From Tritonibacter scottomollicae (GTDB taxonomy: Bacteria > Pseudomonadota > Alphaproteobacteria > Rhodobacterales > Rhodobacteraceae): a DNA stretch of 64,000 nt. Of this stretch, positions 45,499 through 56,463 are shown in pieces. Position 1 is the stretch's first letter. Every line of letters starts with the position of its first letter. The position numbers and the translations under genes are program-made. Location: positions 248,001 through 312,000 of the forward strand of contig NZ_PVUF01000004.1 of NCBI RefSeq assembly GCF_003003215.1. The letters run 5' to 3'. The notes beneath the pieces were generated by a model, which was not told where the DNA came from, searched no databases, and worked only from the letters and a program-made list of their open reading frames with translations.

Positions 45499-45519
45499 TG
45501 TGGTTCTGACAGAACCACA
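45499..45519 (+). promoter_or_regulatory. Leader hairpin before the DUF5333-like gene
   Basis: TGTGGTTCT (45499-45507) pairs perfectly with AGAACCACA (45511-45519) across a three-base loop. The ribosome site GGAG starts three bases further on. It has no T-run, so RNA stabilisation or control of initiation is more likely than termination. Confidence 0.5.
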
Positions 45520-45531
45520 ACGGAGTTTGAC

Positions 45532-45981
45532 ATGTCTGAAACAATTGCGATTTTGCCTGCGCGCAGGACTGTGATAGCCACCTCTCTTGCGGCGTTGGCG
45601 GCCCTGCTGTTGGCCTTTGGTGCCAGCGCGGGCGAGGCGAAACCCTCCTTGCGCGATGTGCAGGAAATCGAGGATCCGCTTTTTGCCGTGGCCGTGGCCA
45701 GCGAAGTGTCCGATCAATGTGATCGCCTTGCGCCACGCACGCTCAAGGGGCTCAACCAGCTTTATCAGATCCGCAGCCGCGCCAATGCGCTTGGCTACAG
45801 CGATGATGAGATCAAGTCCTACATCAAGTCGGACCAGGAAAAATCCCGAATGCGCGCCAAGGGCGAGCGCCTGCTGAGGCAGGAAGGGGTCAAACTGGAC
45901 CAGCCAGAAACATTCTGCAGCTACGGGCTGGCGGAAATTGAGAAAAACAGCGCGATCGGCGTGTTACTGAGGGCGAAATAG
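45532..45981 (+). CDS. DUF5333-like exported protein in the nuo operon
   Basis: The 149-residue precursor has a long signal peptide (hydrophobic over about 13-33, cleavage after ASA). The mature part, LRDVQEIEDPLFAVAVASEV then LGYSDDEIKSYIKSD and ETFCSYGLAEIEKNSAIG, fits the DUF5333 family of Rhodobacteraceae. It has two cysteines (SDQCDRL, ETFCSYG). I chose ATG 45532, behind GGAG, rather than a start 34 codons upstream that would run through the hairpin and bury the signal. nuoG follows after three bases. Confidence 0.75.
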   Translation: MSETIAILPARRTVIATSLAALAALLLAFGASAGEAKPSLRDVQEIEDPLFAVAVASEVSDQCDRLAPRTLKGLNQLYQIRSRANALGYSDDEIKSYIKSDQEKSRMRAKGERLLRQEGVKLDQPETFCSYGLAEIEKNSAIGVLLRAK

Positions 45982-45984
45982 ACC

Positions 45985-48003
45985 ATGTCTGACCTCCGCA
46001 AGATCAACATTGACGGAACCGAGATCGAAGTCGAAGGGGCGATGACCCTGATTCAGGCCTGTGAGCAGGCCGGGATCGAGATCCCGCGCTTCTGCTACCA
46101 CGAGCGTCTCTCGATTGCGGGCAACTGTCGTATGTGCCTTGTGGAGGTCGTCGGCGGCCCGCCCAAGCCCGCCGCCTCTTGTGCGATGCAGGTGCGCGAT
46201 CTGCGCCCCGGACCCGAGGGCCAGGCGCCGCAGGTGAAGACCAATTCGCCGATGGTGAAAAAGGCGCGCGAAGGGGTGATGGAGTTCCTGCTGATCAACC
46301 ACCCGCTCGATTGCCCGATCTGCGATCAGGGCGGTGAATGCGATCTGCAGGATCAGGCGATGGCCTATGGCGTCGACTTCTCCCGCTTCCGCGAGCCCAA
46401 GCGCGCGGTAGATGATCTCGACCTCGGCCCGCTGGTCGGCACCGCGATGACCCGCTGTATCTCCTGCACCCGCTGCGTGCGCTTCACCTCCGAGGTGGCC
46501 GGCATCAACCAGATGGGCCAGACCGGGCGCGGTGAGGATGCGGAGATCACCTCCTATTTGAACGAGACGCTGGATTCGAACCTGCAGGGCAACATCATTG
46601 ACCTCTGCCCGGTGGGGGCGCTGACCTCGAAACCTTATGCCTTTACCGCGCGTCCGTGGGAACTCACCAAGACCGAGACCATCGATGTGATGGACGCGCT
46701 GGGATCAAACATCCGCGTGGACACCAAAGGCCGCGAAGTGATGCGCATCCTGCCGCGCAACCACGATGGCGTGAATGAGGAATGGATCTCCGACAAGACC
46801 CGTTTTGTCTGGGACGGCCTGCGTCGCCAACGTCTGGACCGCCCTTACGTGCGTGTCGACGGCAAGCTGAAGCCGGCCACATGGCCCGAAGCACTGGAGG
46901 CTGTCGCCACCGCGATGAAGGGCAAGAAGGTCGCAGGTTTGATCGGTGATCTGGTCCCGGTCGAGGCGGCCTATGCGCTGAAAAACCTGATCGAGAGCCT
47001 TGAGGGCAAGGTGGAATGCCGCACTGATAATGCGCGTCTGCCCATCGGCAATCGCGCCGCATATGTCGGCACCGCCACCATCGAAGACATTGATAACGCC
47101 AAGTTTATCCAGCTTGTCGGCACCGATCCACGCAATGAGGCTCCGGTGCTGAATGCCCGCATCCGCAAGGCATGGCTGAAGGGCGCGCAAGTGGGGCTTG
47201 TCGGCCCTGCGGTGGATCTGACCTATGATTATGCGCATGTGGGCACCGATCGTGCCGCGCTCGAGGGGCTCTTGAACAAAGACTACGGTGCGGTGCTGGA
47301 TGCGCCTTCTGTGGTGATCGTGGGGCAGGGTGCCCTGCGTGAGGCTGATGGTCTGGCCGTTCTGGCCGCCGCGCAGAAACTCGCGGCAGATACCGGCTCC
47401 AAGCTGATGATCCTGCACAGCGCAGCAGCACGCGTGGGTGCTATGGACATCGGGGCTGTCACCGAAGGCGGCGTAGCTGCCGCGATTGACGGTGCAGAGG
47501 TGATCTACGACCTCGGGGCAGATGAGGTCGAAATCGATGCAGGCGCGTTTGTGATCTATCAGGGCAGCCATGGCGACCGTGGCGCGCACCGCGCCGACGT
47601 GATCCTGCCGGGTGCAGCCTATACCGAGGAAAACGGCCTCTTTGTGAACACCGAAGGCCGTCCGCAGCTTGCCATGCGCGCAAGCTTTGCACCGGGCGAG
47701 GCCAAGGAAAACTGGGCCATCCTGCGGGCTCTGTCGGCGGAGCTGGATGCAAAACTGCCGTATGACAGCCTCGCGCAACTGCGCAAGGCGCTGATCAAGG
47801 ACGTCCCGCATCTGGCCAAGGTTGATCGCGTTGTCGACAACGAAGGCGAGGCGCTGCCGGTTGAAAAACTCGGCAAGGCGGATTTCCTGCCCGCGATTCA
47901 GGACTTCTACCTGACCAACCCGATTGCGCGCGCGTCGCAGCTGATGGCGGAGCTTTCCGCCCAGGCCAAGGCGCGTCGCGAGACGCAGATTGCGGCAGAG
48001 TGA
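45985..48003 (+). CDS. nuoG: Complex I subunit G (75 kDa)
   Basis: NuoG holds several clusters of the electron chain. The 672-residue protein has the N1b 2Fe-2S region ([15 protein letters not shown]), the His-containing N5 segment ([19 protein letters not shown]) and the 4Fe-4S motif [10 protein letters not shown], followed by the molybdopterin-oxidoreductase-like domain that has lost its cofactor. The length is that of alphaproteobacterial and mitochondrial forms (about 670-690), shorter than the E. coli protein. Confidence 0.96.
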   Translation: MSDLRKINIDGTEIEVEGAMTLIQACEQAGIEIPRFCYHERLSIAGNCRMCLVEVVGGPPKPAASCAMQVRDLRPGPEGQAPQVKTNSPMVKKAREGVMEFLLINHPLDCPICDQGGECDLQDQAMAYGVDFSRFREPKRAVDDLDLGPLVGTAMTRCISCTRCVRFTSEVAGINQMGQTGRGEDAEITSYLNETLDSNLQGNIIDLCPVGALTSKPYAFTARPWELTKTETIDVMDALGSNIRVDTKGREVMRILPRNHDGVNEEWISDKTRFVWDGLRRQRLDRPYVRVDGKLKPATWPEALEAVATAMKGKKVAGLIGDLVPVEAAYALKNLIESLEGKVECRTDNARLPIGNRAAYVGTATIEDIDNAKFIQLVGTDPRNEAPVLNARIRKAWLKGAQVGLVGPAVDLTYDYAHVGTDRAALEGLLNKDYGAVLDAPSVVIVGQGALREADGLAVLAAAQKLAADTGSKLMILHSAAARVGAMDIGAVTEGGVAAAIDGAEVIYDLGADEVEIDAGAFVIYQGSHGDRGAHRADVILPGAAYTEENGLFVNTEGRPQLAMRASFAPGEAKENWAILRALSAELDAKLPYDSLAQLRKALIKDVPHLAKVDRVVDNEGEALPVEKLGKADFLPAIQDFYLTNPIARASQLMAELSAQAKARRETQIAAE

Positions 48004-48392
48004 TCCGCGCGGCGATCATATCGCTTACGGGGCTTGCCCTCATGGCCTGCACGGATGTGTCGGGCGATGAGGTGAGCCGCGCCGCGCCCGATTATCTCGG
48101 CGTGGACACCAGCCTCCTCGATGGGGATCTGGTGCAGTTCCATGTGACCATGGATCAACTCGGCGCGCCTGAGGATTTGAACGACTATGCCGATTGCGCG
48201 GCCGCACAATATGCGCTGATCCGCGGATATGGCTTTGCGCGTCATGTGCGCACAAAAACGAAACAAGAGTCTGGTATTTGGAAGGCGGATGCTGTCTACA
48301 CCATCTCGCCAGCCTTACCGCGCGGTTTGCGCACCCTCGACGCTCAGGTCGTGGTGCAGGACTGCAAGGCAAACGGAATACCTACGGTGTGA
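48000..48392 (+). CDS. Small lipoprotein of unknown function in the nuo operon (after nuoG)
   Basis: GTG 48000 overlaps the nuoG stop (GTGA), so translation is coupled. The 130-residue precursor has a lipobox LALMAC (Cys 17). The mature part begins acidic, [17 protein letters not shown], and holds two more cysteines ([16 protein letters not shown]), probably paired. Unknown family. It is the second lipoprotein in the operon, with the same two-cysteine pattern as the first, but the sequences are not alike. Confidence 0.7.
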   Translation: MIRAAIISLTGLALMACTDVSGDEVSRAAPDYLGVDTSLLDGDLVQFHVTMDQLGAPEDLNDYADCAAAQYALIRGYGFARHVRTKTKQESGIWKADAVYTISPALPRGLRTLDAQVVVQDCKANGIPTV

Positions 48393-48398
48393 GGACCC

Positions 48399-49436
48399 AT
48401 GGCTGAATTCTTTAACACCCCTGTCGGCATTGCCGTCATCATACTGGCGCAGACCCTTGCGGTCGTCGCCTTTGTTATGATTTCGCTCCTGTTCCTCGTT
48501 TACGGGGATCGCAAGATCTGGGCTGCGGTCCAGATGCGGCGCGGCCCCAATGTGGTGGGGGTCTTTGGCCTGCTGCAGACCGTGGCGGATGCGTTGAAAT
48601 ACGTGGTGAAGGAGGTGGTCATCCCGGCCGGCTCCGACCGGGCCGTCTTTATCATGGCGCCAATCACCTCCTTTGTTCTGGCGATGATCGCCTGGGCGGT
48701 GATCCCCTTCAGTGACACTTGGGTGCTGTCGGACATCAATGTCGCCATCCTCTATGTCTTCGCGGTCTCCTCGCTCGAGGTTTACGGCGTCATCATGGGC
48801 GGCTGGGCATCGAACTCCAAATACCCGTTCCTTGGCAGTTTGCGGTCGGCGGCACAGATGATTTCCTACGAGGTCTCCATCGGCCTCATCATCATTGGCG
48901 TGATCCTGTCGACCGGCAGCATGAACTTTGGCGATATCGTCCGCGCGCAGGACGGCTCGGCCGGTCTGTTCAACTGGTACTGGCTGCCGCATTTCCCGAT
49001 GGTGTTCCTGTTCTTCATCTCCTGCCTTGCAGAGACCAACCGCCCACCGTTCGACCTGCCCGAAGCAGAATCCGAACTGGTTGCGGGCTATCAGGTGGAA
49101 TACTCCTCGACGCCGTTCCTCTTGTTCATGGCCGGGGAATATATCGCCATCTTCCTGATGTGCGCGCTCACCTCGCTGCTGTTCTTCGGTGGCTGGCTCT
49201 CACCCATTCCGTTCATCCCCGACAGCCCGTTGTGGATGGTCGCGAAGATGGCGTTCTTCTTCTTCCTCTTCGCAATGGTCAAAGCCATCACCCCGCGTTA
49301 CCGCTACGACCAGCTGATGCGTCTGGGCTGGAAAGTCTTCCTGCCGTTCTCGCTGGTCTGGGTGGTGTTCGTGGCCTTTGCCGCACGTTTCGATTGGTTC
49401 TGGGGGGCATTCGCCCGCTGGAGCACAGGAGGCTGA
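48399..49436 (+). CDS. nuoH: Complex I subunit H
   Basis: NuoH is the membrane subunit that forms the mouth of the quinone channel. The 345-residue protein has about eight spans, with [21 protein letters not shown] in the first cytoplasmic loop and [20 protein letters not shown], the charged loop facing NuoB/NuoD. It ends one base before the nuoI start. Confidence 0.97.
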   Translation: MAEFFNTPVGIAVIILAQTLAVVAFVMISLLFLVYGDRKIWAAVQMRRGPNVVGVFGLLQTVADALKYVVKEVVIPAGSDRAVFIMAPITSFVLAMIAWAVIPFSDTWVLSDINVAILYVFAVSSLEVYGVIMGGWASNSKYPFLGSLRSAAQMISYEVSIGLIIIGVILSTGSMNFGDIVRAQDGSAGLFNWYWLPHFPMVFLFFISCLAETNRPPFDLPEAESELVAGYQVEYSSTPFLLFMAGEYIAIFLMCALTSLLFFGGWLSPIPFIPDSPLWMVAKMAFFFFLFAMVKAITPRYRYDQLMRLGWKVFLPFSLVWVVFVAFAARFDWFWGAFARWSTGG

Positions 49437-49437
49437 T

Positions 49438-49932
49438 ATGACCCAGATGGATTACACCCGCGCCGCCAAATACTTCTTGCTGCAAGACGTGTGGCAGGGG
49501 TTCAAGCTGGGGTTGAAGTATTTCTTCGCCCCCAAAGCGACCCTGAACTACCCGCATGAGAAAGGCCCGCTCAGCCCGCGTTTCCGCGGCGAGCACGCGC
49601 TGCGTCGCTACCCGAATGGCGAGGAACGCTGCATTGCCTGCAAGCTCTGCGAGGCGATCTGCCCGGCGCAGGCCATCACCATTGATGCCGAACCCCGCGA
49701 GGACGGCAGCCGCCGCACCACGCGCTACGACATCGACATGACCAAATGCATCTACTGCGGTTTCTGTCAGGAAGCCTGCCCGGTGGACGCCATCGTTGAG
49801 GGGCCGAACTTCGAGTTCGCAACCGAGACCCGCGAGGAGCTGTTCTACAACAAGGACAAGCTTCTGGCCAATGGCGAGCGCTGGGAAGCAGAGATCGCCC
49901 GCAACCTTGAACTGGACGCGCCGTACAGATGA
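49438..49932 (+). CDS. nuoI: Complex I subunit I (two 4Fe-4S clusters)
   Basis: NuoI links the N4/N5 part of the chain to N2. The 164-residue protein has two ferredoxin motifs, [12 protein letters not shown] and [12 protein letters not shown] (clusters N6a and N6b). ATG 49438 follows AGGAGGCTGAT directly behind nuoH; a longer in-frame start inside nuoH is unlikely. Its stop overlaps the next gene by four bases. Confidence 0.97.
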   Translation: MTQMDYTRAAKYFLLQDVWQGFKLGLKYFFAPKATLNYPHEKGPLSPRFRGEHALRRYPNGEERCIACKLCEAICPAQAITIDAEPREDGSRRTTRYDIDMTKCIYCGFCQEACPVDAIVEGPNFEFATETREELFYNKDKLLANGERWEAEIARNLELDAPYR

Positions 49933-50339
49933 CCGAGACGCCGAAAAACCCTTTCGAGGCCATGATGGCCCAGGCGCAGGAGATGGCGAAGGCCCTCAAT
50001 CCCGCACTTGAGAGTTTCTCTCCCAAAGGGTTTGAGGCGCTCTGGCCGACCATGCCCAAAGAGGTCATGGACATGATGTTCGGCAACACCGTCAACAAGG
50101 ACGGGCTTGATGCCAAGACCCGGCTTTTGCTCACGCTGGCGGGGTTGACCATGCAGGGCGCGCAGGCCGATACGGCCGTGCGTCAGACCGTGCGCCACGC
50201 TCTTGCTGCGGGCGCGAAGAAACAAGAGATCGTTGAAACGATCGGACAGATGTCGGTGTTTGCTGGCATTCCGGCCATGACCCGCGCAATGGATTTGGCG
50301 CAGGAGGTCATGGACGACAAAGGGGACGATGAGACATGA
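49929..50339 (+). CDS. Carboxymuconolactone decarboxylase-fold protein in the nuo operon
   Basis: The 136-residue, all-helical protein fits the CMD family ([20 protein letters not shown], then [16 protein letters not shown]). It has no cysteine at all, so the CxxC redox site of AhpD-type members is absent and it is closer to the decarboxylase branch. It overlaps both neighbours by four bases (nuoI stop, nuoJ start), which ties its expression to complex I. Nothing in the region deals with protocatechuate, so a role in complex I assembly or another unknown function is more likely. Confidence 0.8.
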   Translation: MTETPKNPFEAMMAQAQEMAKALNPALESFSPKGFEALWPTMPKEVMDMMFGNTVNKDGLDAKTRLLLTLAGLTMQGAQADTAVRQTVRHALAAGAKKQEIVETIGQMSVFAGIPAMTRAMDLAQEVMDDKGDDET

Positions 50340-50938
50340 GCGTGTTTGCCTTTTACCTCTTCGCCATCAGCGCCATCACCGGCGGGCTGTTCACCGTGGT
50401 GAGCCGCCAGCCCGTGCATTCGGTGCTGTGGCTGATCCTGGCGTTTATTTCCTCGGCCGGGCTGTTCGTGCTGCTGGGGGCGGAATTTGTCGCCATGCTT
50501 CTGGTCATCGTCTACGTGGGCGCGGTCGCCGTATTGTTCCTGTTTGTTGTCATGATGCTCGACGTGGATTTCGCCGAGCTGAAGGCCGAGATGGCCCGCT
50601 ACATGCCGCTGGCGCTTCTGATCGGGCTGGTGATCCTGATGCAATTCGTGATCGCCTTCGGCTCCTGGGAGAGCGCGCAGGACGTGGCCGCGAACATCAG
50701 CCAGCCGATGCCGGACGGGCGCCACAATACCGAGGCGCTTGGCCTCATCATCTACGACCAATATTTCCTTCTGTTCCAGCTGTCGGGTCTGATCCTGCTG
50801 GTCGCCATGATCGGCGCCATCGTTCTGACCCTGCGCCATCGCAAGGATGTGAAGCGTCAGGACGTTCTCGCCCAGATGTATCGCGATCCGGCCAAGGCCA
50901 TGGAACTCAAGGACATCAAACCGGGGCAGGGGCTTTGA
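50336..50938 (+). CDS. nuoJ: Complex I subunit J
   Basis: The 200-residue membrane protein has five spans. The third holds [20 protein letters not shown] with the conserved Tyr-Val-Gly-Ala, which forms the pi-bulge seen to switch during turnover. Its long C-terminal tail ([18 protein letters not shown]) is cytoplasmic. The start overlaps the previous stop by four bases. Confidence 0.96.
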   Translation: MSVFAFYLFAISAITGGLFTVVSRQPVHSVLWLILAFISSAGLFVLLGAEFVAMLLVIVYVGAVAVLFLFVVMMLDVDFAELKAEMARYMPLALLIGLVILMQFVIAFGSWESAQDVAANISQPMPDGRHNTEALGLIIYDQYFLLFQLSGLILLVAMIGAIVLTLRHRKDVKRQDVLAQMYRDPAKAMELKDIKPGQGL

Positions 50939-50941
50939 TCA

Positions 50942-51247
50942 ATGATCGGACTTGAACATTATCTCACCGTGGCGGCGACGCTGTTCGTCATCGGTATCTT
51001 CGGGCTCTTCCTGAACCGCAAGAACGTGATCATCCTCTTGATGAGCATCGAACTCATGCTGCTGGCCGTGAACATCAACCTTGTCGCCTTCTCGTCGTTC
51101 CTTGGCGATCTGGTGGGGCAGGTGTTCACGCTGTTCGTGCTGACCGTCGCCGCCGCTGAGGCCGCGATCGGCCTTGCGATCCTCGTCTGCTTCTTCCGCA
51201 ACCGCGGCACCATCGCTGTCGAAGACATCAACGTGATGAAGGGCTAA
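50942..51247 (+). CDS. nuoK: Complex I subunit K
   Basis: The 101-residue protein has three spans and carries the two membrane glutamates of the proton path, in [13 protein letters not shown] and [13 protein letters not shown]. It is three bases behind nuoJ. Length is standard. Confidence 0.96.
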   Translation: MIGLEHYLTVAATLFVIGIFGLFLNRKNVIILLMSIELMLLAVNINLVAFSSFLGDLVGQVFTLFVLTVAAAEAAIGLAILVCFFRNRGTIAVEDINVMKG

Positions 51248-51252
51248 TCCAG

Positions 51253-53361
51253 ATGGAAACCATTCTCCTCTTTGCCCCGCTGGTGGGGGCGGTGATCTGC
51301 GGCTTCGGCCACAAGATCATCGGCGAAAAAGCCGCCATGTGGACCGCCACCGGCCTGTTGTTCCTGACGGCGCTGTTGTCGTGGGTCGTCTTCCTGTCGT
51401 TTGACGGTGAAACCCGCATTATCGAGATCTTCCGCTGGATCGAAAGCGGCAGCCTGTCGACCTCTTGGGCGATCCGTCTGGACCGGCTGACCGCGATCAT
51501 GCTGATCGTGATCTCCACCGTGTCGGCGCTCGTGCATCTCTATTCCTTCGGCTACATGGATCACGATCCGCAGTTCAAAGAGGGCGAGAGCTACAAACCG
51601 CGCTTCTTTGCCTATCTGTCGTTCTTCACCTTCGCCATGCTGATGCTGGTGACCTCCAACAACCTTGTGCAGATGTTCTTCGGCTGGGAAGGCGTGGGCG
51701 TTGCGTCCTACCTTCTGATCGGTTTCTACTACCGCAAGCCCTCTGCCGGTGCGGCAGCGATGAAGGCCTTCATAGTCAACCGTGTGGGGGACTTCGGCTT
51801 TTCGCTGGGGATCTTCGCACTGTTCTTCCTGACCGACAGCATCAACCTCGGCACCATCTTCGCGGCGACGCCGGATCTGGCGGAAACCACCGTGTCCTTC
51901 CTCTGGAGCGACTGGAACGCGGCCAACCTGATTGCCTTCCTGCTGTTTGTCGGCGCCATGGGCAAATCGGCGCAACTGATCCTGCACACCTGGCTGCCGG
52001 ACGCGATGGAAGGCCCGACCCCGGTGTCGGCACTCATTCACGCCGCGACCATGGTGACCGCAGGTGTCTTCCTCGTGTGCCGCATGTCGCCGCTGATGGA
52101 AGTTGCCCCCGAAGCGACCGCCTTTATCACCGTGCTGGGTGCCACCACCGCATTCTTCGCCGCGACCGTGGGTCTGGTTCAGACCGACATCAAGCGCGTG
52201 ATCGCCTATTCGACCTGTTCGCAGCTCGGCTACATGTTCGTGGCCGCAGGCGTCGGTATGTACTCGGCGGCGATGTTCCACCTGTTCACCCACGCCTTCT
52301 TCAAGGCGATGCTGTTTCTTGGCGCGGGCTCGGTCATTCATGCCATGCACCACGAGCAGGACATGATGAACTACGGCGGTTTGCGTAAAAAGATCCCTTA
52401 TACATTTGCCGCGATGATGATCGGCACGCTGGCCATCACCGGCGTTGGCATTCCGCTGACCCACATCGGGTTTGCAGGTTTCCTGTCCAAGGATGCCATC
52501 ATCGAGAGCGCCTATGCGGGCGGCTCCATGTATGGCTTCTGGCTGCTGGTGATCGCCGCTGCGATGACCTCCTTCTACAGCTGGCGCCTGATCTTCCTGA
52601 CCTTCTACGGCAAGCCGCGCGGCGACAAGCACACCCATGACCACGCGCACGAAAGCCCGATGGTCATGCTGATCCCGCTGGGCGTGCTGGCTCTGGGCGC
52701 AGTGTTTTCGGGCATGCTGTGGTACAACTCCTTCTTCGGTCACGCCGACAAGGTTGGCAAATTCTACGGCATTCCGGTGGCAGAAGCCTCTGCCGAGGGT
52801 CACGCCGCCGAAGGCGAGGCTGCCACGCATGGCGCTGATGCAACCGAAGGTCACGGCGAAGAGGCCGCAGCCGCTGGCGAGCATCATTATGTGTTTGCAG
52901 GCGAGCCGGGCGAAGGCGCGCTTTATATGGCGCCGGACAACCATGTGCTCGATGACGCCCATGCTGCACCCAAATGGGTGAAGGTCTCGCCCTTCATCGC
53001 CATGCTGGGCGGTCTGCTGCTGGCGATCCTGTTCTATATCGTGAACCCGGAACTGCCCAAGCGCCTCGCGCAGCAGCAGCGTCCGCTCTACCTGTTCCTC
53101 AAGAACAAGTGGTACTTTGACGAGCTCTACAATGTCGTCTTCGTCAAACCCGCACTGGCGATCGGCAAGTTCTTCTGGAAGAAGGGCGACGGCAAGACCA
53201 TTGATGGCTTCCTCAACGGGATCGCCATGGGGATCGTGCCCTTCTTTACCCGTCTCGCTGGCCGGGCGCAGTCCGGTTACATCTTTACTTATGCCTTCTA
53301 TATGGTGCTGGGTATTGCCGCCCTTGTCACCTGGATGTCGATCGGCGGAGGATCGCACTGA
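51253..53361 (+). CDS. nuoL: Complex I subunit L (antiporter-like, distal)
   Basis: NuoL is the distal proton-pumping subunit with the long lateral helix. The 702-residue protein has the antiporter-like core, with [20 protein letters not shown] (conserved Glu) and [20 protein letters not shown] (conserved Lys is upstream in GKSAQL). A soluble insert at about residues 508-575 is very rich in Ala, Glu, Gly and His ([20 protein letters not shown]) and precedes the lateral helix. Its stop overlaps the nuoM start (TGATG). Confidence 0.96.
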   Translation: METILLFAPLVGAVICGFGHKIIGEKAAMWTATGLLFLTALLSWVVFLSFDGETRIIEIFRWIESGSLSTSWAIRLDRLTAIMLIVISTVSALVHLYSFGYMDHDPQFKEGESYKPRFFAYLSFFTFAMLMLVTSNNLVQMFFGWEGVGVASYLLIGFYYRKPSAGAAAMKAFIVNRVGDFGFSLGIFALFFLTDSINLGTIFAATPDLAETTVSFLWSDWNAANLIAFLLFVGAMGKSAQLILHTWLPDAMEGPTPVSALIHAATMVTAGVFLVCRMSPLMEVAPEATAFITVLGATTAFFAATVGLVQTDIKRVIAYSTCSQLGYMFVAAGVGMYSAAMFHLFTHAFFKAMLFLGAGSVIHAMHHEQDMMNYGGLRKKIPYTFAAMMIGTLAITGVGIPLTHIGFAGFLSKDAIIESAYAGGSMYGFWLLVIAAAMTSFYSWRLIFLTFYGKPRGDKHTHDHAHESPMVMLIPLGVLALGAVFSGMLWYNSFFGHADKVGKFYGIPVAEASAEGHAAEGEAATHGADATEGHGEEAAAAGEHHYVFAGEPGEGALYMAPDNHVLDDAHAAPKWVKVSPFIAMLGGLLLAILFYIVNPELPKRLAQQQRPLYLFLKNKWYFDELYNVVFVKPALAIGKFFWKKGDGKTIDGFLNGIAMGIVPFFTRLAGRAQSGYIFTYAFYMVLGIAALVTWMSIGGGSH

Positions 53362-54926
53362 TGGATAATATTCTCTCCATCGTAACCTTCATTCCCGCGC
53401 TGGCGGCTGCCGTCATGGGGCTGCTGATGCGCGGGGACGACGAAGCCGCGCGGCGGAACGCGAAATATGTCGCGCTGATCGCCACCTCGATGACCTTCTT
53501 CGTGAGCTTGTTCATCTACCTCGGCTTTGATGCCTCCAACACCGGCTTCCAGTTTGTGGAAGAGCGGGAGTGGATCTTTGGCTTGCAGTACAAGATGGGC
53601 GTCGATGGCATTTCGGTGCTTTTCGTTCTGCTGACGACCTTTGTGATGCCGCTGACCATTCTGGCGAGCTGGAATGTCTCCACCCGGGTCAAGGAATACA
53701 TGATCGCCTTCCTGGTGCTGGAAACGCTGATGCTCGGCGTGTTTATGGCGCTGGACCTGGTGCTGTTCTACATGTTCTTTGAGGCCGGGCTCATCCCGAT
53801 GTTCCTGATCATCGGCATCTGGGGGGGCAAGGACCGCATCTACGCGTCGTTCAAGTTCTTCCTCTATACTTTCTTCGGCTCGGTGCTGATGCTGGTGGCA
53901 ATGGTGGCGATGTATTTCGACGCAGGCACCACTGATATCGTGAAACTTCTGGCGCATGAGTTCTCCTACAGCAGCTTTGATGTGATGGGCGTTCAGGTTC
54001 TGGGCGGCATGCAGACATTGCTGTTCCTGGCCTTCTTCGCCTCCTTCGCGGTGAAGATGCCGATGTGGCCGGTGCACACATGGTTGCCGGATGCGCACGT
54101 GCAGGCGCCAACCGCAGGCTCCGTGGTGCTGGCGGCAATCCTGTTGAAGATGGGCGGCTACGGCTTCCTGCGCTTCTCGCTGCCGATGTTCCCGGTGGGC
54201 TCCGAGGTGATGACCGATGTCGTCCTGTGGATGTCCGCCATCGCCATCGTCTACACCTCGCTGGTTGCGATGGTGCAGGAGGATATGAAGAAGCTGATCG
54301 CCTATTCCTCTGTGGCGCATATGGGCTTTGTGACCATGGGCATCTTTACTGCCAACCAGCAGGGGGTCGATGGTGCGATCTTCCAGATGCTCAGCCACGG
54401 GTTCATCTCGGCTGCGCTCTTCCTCTGTGTAGGTGTGATCTATGACCGCATGCACACCCGCGACATCGACGCCTATGGCGGTCTGGTGATCCGCATGCCG
54501 GCCTTCGCGCTGGTGTTCATGTTCTTCACCATGGGCAACGTTGGCCTGCCGGGCACATCCGGTTTCATCGGCGAGTTCCTGACCCTCGTGGGCGCCTTCC
54601 AGGAGAACACCTGGGTGGCCTTTGTCGCCACCACCGGCGTGATCTTCTCGGCCTGCTATGCGCTCTGGCTTTATCGCCGGGTGGTCTTTGGCGATCTGAT
54701 CAAGGAGAGCCTGAAAGCCATTAAGGATATGTCCGCCCGTGAGAAATGGATCTTTGCGCCGCTCATCGCCATGACCCTGCTGCTCGGCGTCTATCCTGCC
54801 GTTGTTACCGACGTGATCGGTCCTTCGACCGAAGCGCTCGTTCAATCCGTCAATACGGCCGTCGCCGACGCGGGGGTCCTGTCGGACACCGCCGAAGTCG
54901 ATGTCGCCGCCACAAATTCCCACTAA
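53361..54926 (+). CDS. nuoM: Complex I subunit M (antiporter-like)
   Basis: The 521-residue protein is the second antiporter-like pump subunit. It shows [20 protein letters not shown] with the key Glu, [23 protein letters not shown] with the channel lysine, and the [14 protein letters not shown] segment with the later lysine/histidine channel. ATG 53361 shares a base with the nuoL stop. It ends with an acidic, alanine-rich tail. Confidence 0.97.
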   Translation: MDNILSIVTFIPALAAAVMGLLMRGDDEAARRNAKYVALIATSMTFFVSLFIYLGFDASNTGFQFVEEREWIFGLQYKMGVDGISVLFVLLTTFVMPLTILASWNVSTRVKEYMIAFLVLETLMLGVFMALDLVLFYMFFEAGLIPMFLIIGIWGGKDRIYASFKFFLYTFFGSVLMLVAMVAMYFDAGTTDIVKLLAHEFSYSSFDVMGVQVLGGMQTLLFLAFFASFAVKMPMWPVHTWLPDAHVQAPTAGSVVLAAILLKMGGYGFLRFSLPMFPVGSEVMTDVVLWMSAIAIVYTSLVAMVQEDMKKLIAYSSVAHMGFVTMGIFTANQQGVDGAIFQMLSHGFISAALFLCVGVIYDRMHTRDIDAYGGLVIRMPAFALVFMFFTMGNVGLPGTSGFIGEFLTLVGAFQENTWVAFVATTGVIFSACYALWLYRRVVFGDLIKESLKAIKDMSAREKWIFAPLIAMTLLLGVYPAVVTDVIGPSTEALVQSVNTAVADAGVLSDTAEVDVAATNSH

Positions 54927-54938
54927 GGAGCTGATGAG

Positions 54939-56375
54939 ATGCAAGCTGATCTCTCCGTGATCCTGCCCGAGATCATCCTCGCCGTCTTCTCGATGGCGGC
55001 GTTGCTCGTGGCTGTCTACACCGTCAAGGACAAGCTGGCGCCGATGCTCGTGTGGGTAACCGCCGCGCTGATGGTGGTGCTGGGGATCTGGATCGGAACC
55101 TCCGGCTCTGGCGCGACCGAGGCCTTCGGCGGCATGTTCGTCGATGATGCCTTCTCGCGCTTTGCCAAGGTGGCGATCCTGTTCTCTGCCGCCGCCGTGA
55201 TGGTGATGGGGCAGGATTACATGTCTAAACGCGGCATGCTGCGGTTTGAATATCCGATCCTGATCGCGCTCTCGGCCATCGGCATGATGGTCATGGTCTC
55301 CGCAGGTGACCTGATGGCGCTTTATATGGGGTTGGAGTTGCAATCTCTGGCGCTGTATGTGGTTGCCGCCTTGCGCCGGGACAGCGTGAAGTCCACCGAG
55401 GCGGGTCTGAAGTATTTCGTGCTTGGCGCGCTGTCCTCCGGTCTGCTGCTCTACGGCGCGTCGCTGGTCTATGGGTTTGCTGGCACCACGTTGTTCTCCG
55501 GCATTATCGAGGTCGCCCAGCATGGCGAGGTCACGGTTGGCCTGTTGTTCGGCATTGTCTTCCTGATCTCCGGCATGGCGTTCAAGGTCTCTGCGGTGCC
55601 CTTCCACATGTGGACGCCGGACGTTTATGAAGGCGCGCCGACGCCGGTGACAGCCTTCTTTGCTTCGGCTCCGAAGGTTGCAGCGATGGCGCTGTTTGCC
55701 CGTGTGCTGCACGATGCCTTTGGATATGCGGTCGAAGACTGGAGCCAAATCATCGCGCTGCTGTCGGTGCTGTCGATGTTCCTCGGCGCGGTTGCGGCGA
55801 TCGGCCAGACTGACCTGAAACGCCTGATGGCCTATTCCTCGATTGCGCATATGGGATATGCGCTGATCGGCTTGGCAGCGGGCACCGCGCTCGGCATTCA
55901 GGCGCTGCTGATCTACATGTCGATCTATGTGGCGATGAACATTGGCACGTTTGCCTTCATCATGATGCTGCATCGCGATGGAAAAGCGGTCACTGATATC
56001 AGCGCGTTGAACCAATACGCCAAGCGTGAACCCGGCCGTGCGCTGGGGATGCTGGTGCTGCTGTTCTCGTTGGCCGGTGTGCCGCCGATGTTGGGCTTCT
56101 TTGGCAAGTTCTTCGTGCTGCGCGCCGCGGTTGAGGCCAACATGACCTGGCTTGCAATCGCGGGTGTGATCGCGTCGGTGATCGGGGCCTACTACTATTT
56201 GCGCATCGTGTTCCTGATGTATTTCGGCGCCGACGCCGATGATGTGGAGACCTCGCGCTCGCCGGTGTTGCTGGCCTTTTTCACCGCCGGTGCGGCACTG
56301 ATGCTGATCGGTGTGATCACCACCTTCGGTGTCGAAGGGGCGGCGGCTGCGGCGGCCGCGATGCTGGTCCGCTGA
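54939..56375 (+). CDS. nuoN: Complex I subunit N (antiporter-like)
   Basis: The 478-residue protein is the third antiporter-like subunit, closest to NuoK. It has [20 protein letters not shown] with the conserved Glu, [27 protein letters not shown] with the channel lysine, and [19 protein letters not shown]. It is the last gene of the operon, followed 21 bp later by a strong hairpin. Confidence 0.97.
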   Translation: MQADLSVILPEIILAVFSMAALLVAVYTVKDKLAPMLVWVTAALMVVLGIWIGTSGSGATEAFGGMFVDDAFSRFAKVAILFSAAAVMVMGQDYMSKRGMLRFEYPILIALSAIGMMVMVSAGDLMALYMGLELQSLALYVVAALRRDSVKSTEAGLKYFVLGALSSGLLLYGASLVYGFAGTTLFSGIIEVAQHGEVTVGLLFGIVFLISGMAFKVSAVPFHMWTPDVYEGAPTPVTAFFASAPKVAAMALFARVLHDAFGYAVEDWSQIIALLSVLSMFLGAVAAIGQTDLKRLMAYSSIAHMGYALIGLAAGTALGIQALLIYMSIYVAMNIGTFAFIMMLHRDGKAVTDISALNQYAKREPGRALGMLVLLFSLAGVPPMLGFFGKFFVLRAAVEANMTWLAIAGVIASVIGAYYYLRIVFLMYFGADADDVETSRSPVLLAFFTAGAALMLIGVITTFGVEGAAAAAAAMLVR

Positions 56376-56396
56376 AGACGACAGGCAATAATTCGT

Positions 56397-56430
56397 CAAA
56401 AGGCCCGGTCCGGTGCGACCGGGCCTTTTG
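56397..56430 (+). terminator. Terminator of the nuo operon
   Basis: CAAAAGGCCCGGTC (56397-56410) pairs perfectly over 14 bp with GACCGGGCCTTTTG (56417-56430), followed by CCTTTTGC. birA begins only 33 bp further on, so it relies on read-through or on a promoter overlapping this hairpin. Confidence 0.8.
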
Positions 56431-56463
56431 CCTTTTGCTGATGCCAGTGCTAAAGGGGCGCGC

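Noticed and set aside
51244-53358. A 704-codon open frame antisense to nuoL
   Set aside because: Composition is His/Arg/Gly-rich without motifs, and nuoL on the other strand is complete and conserved.
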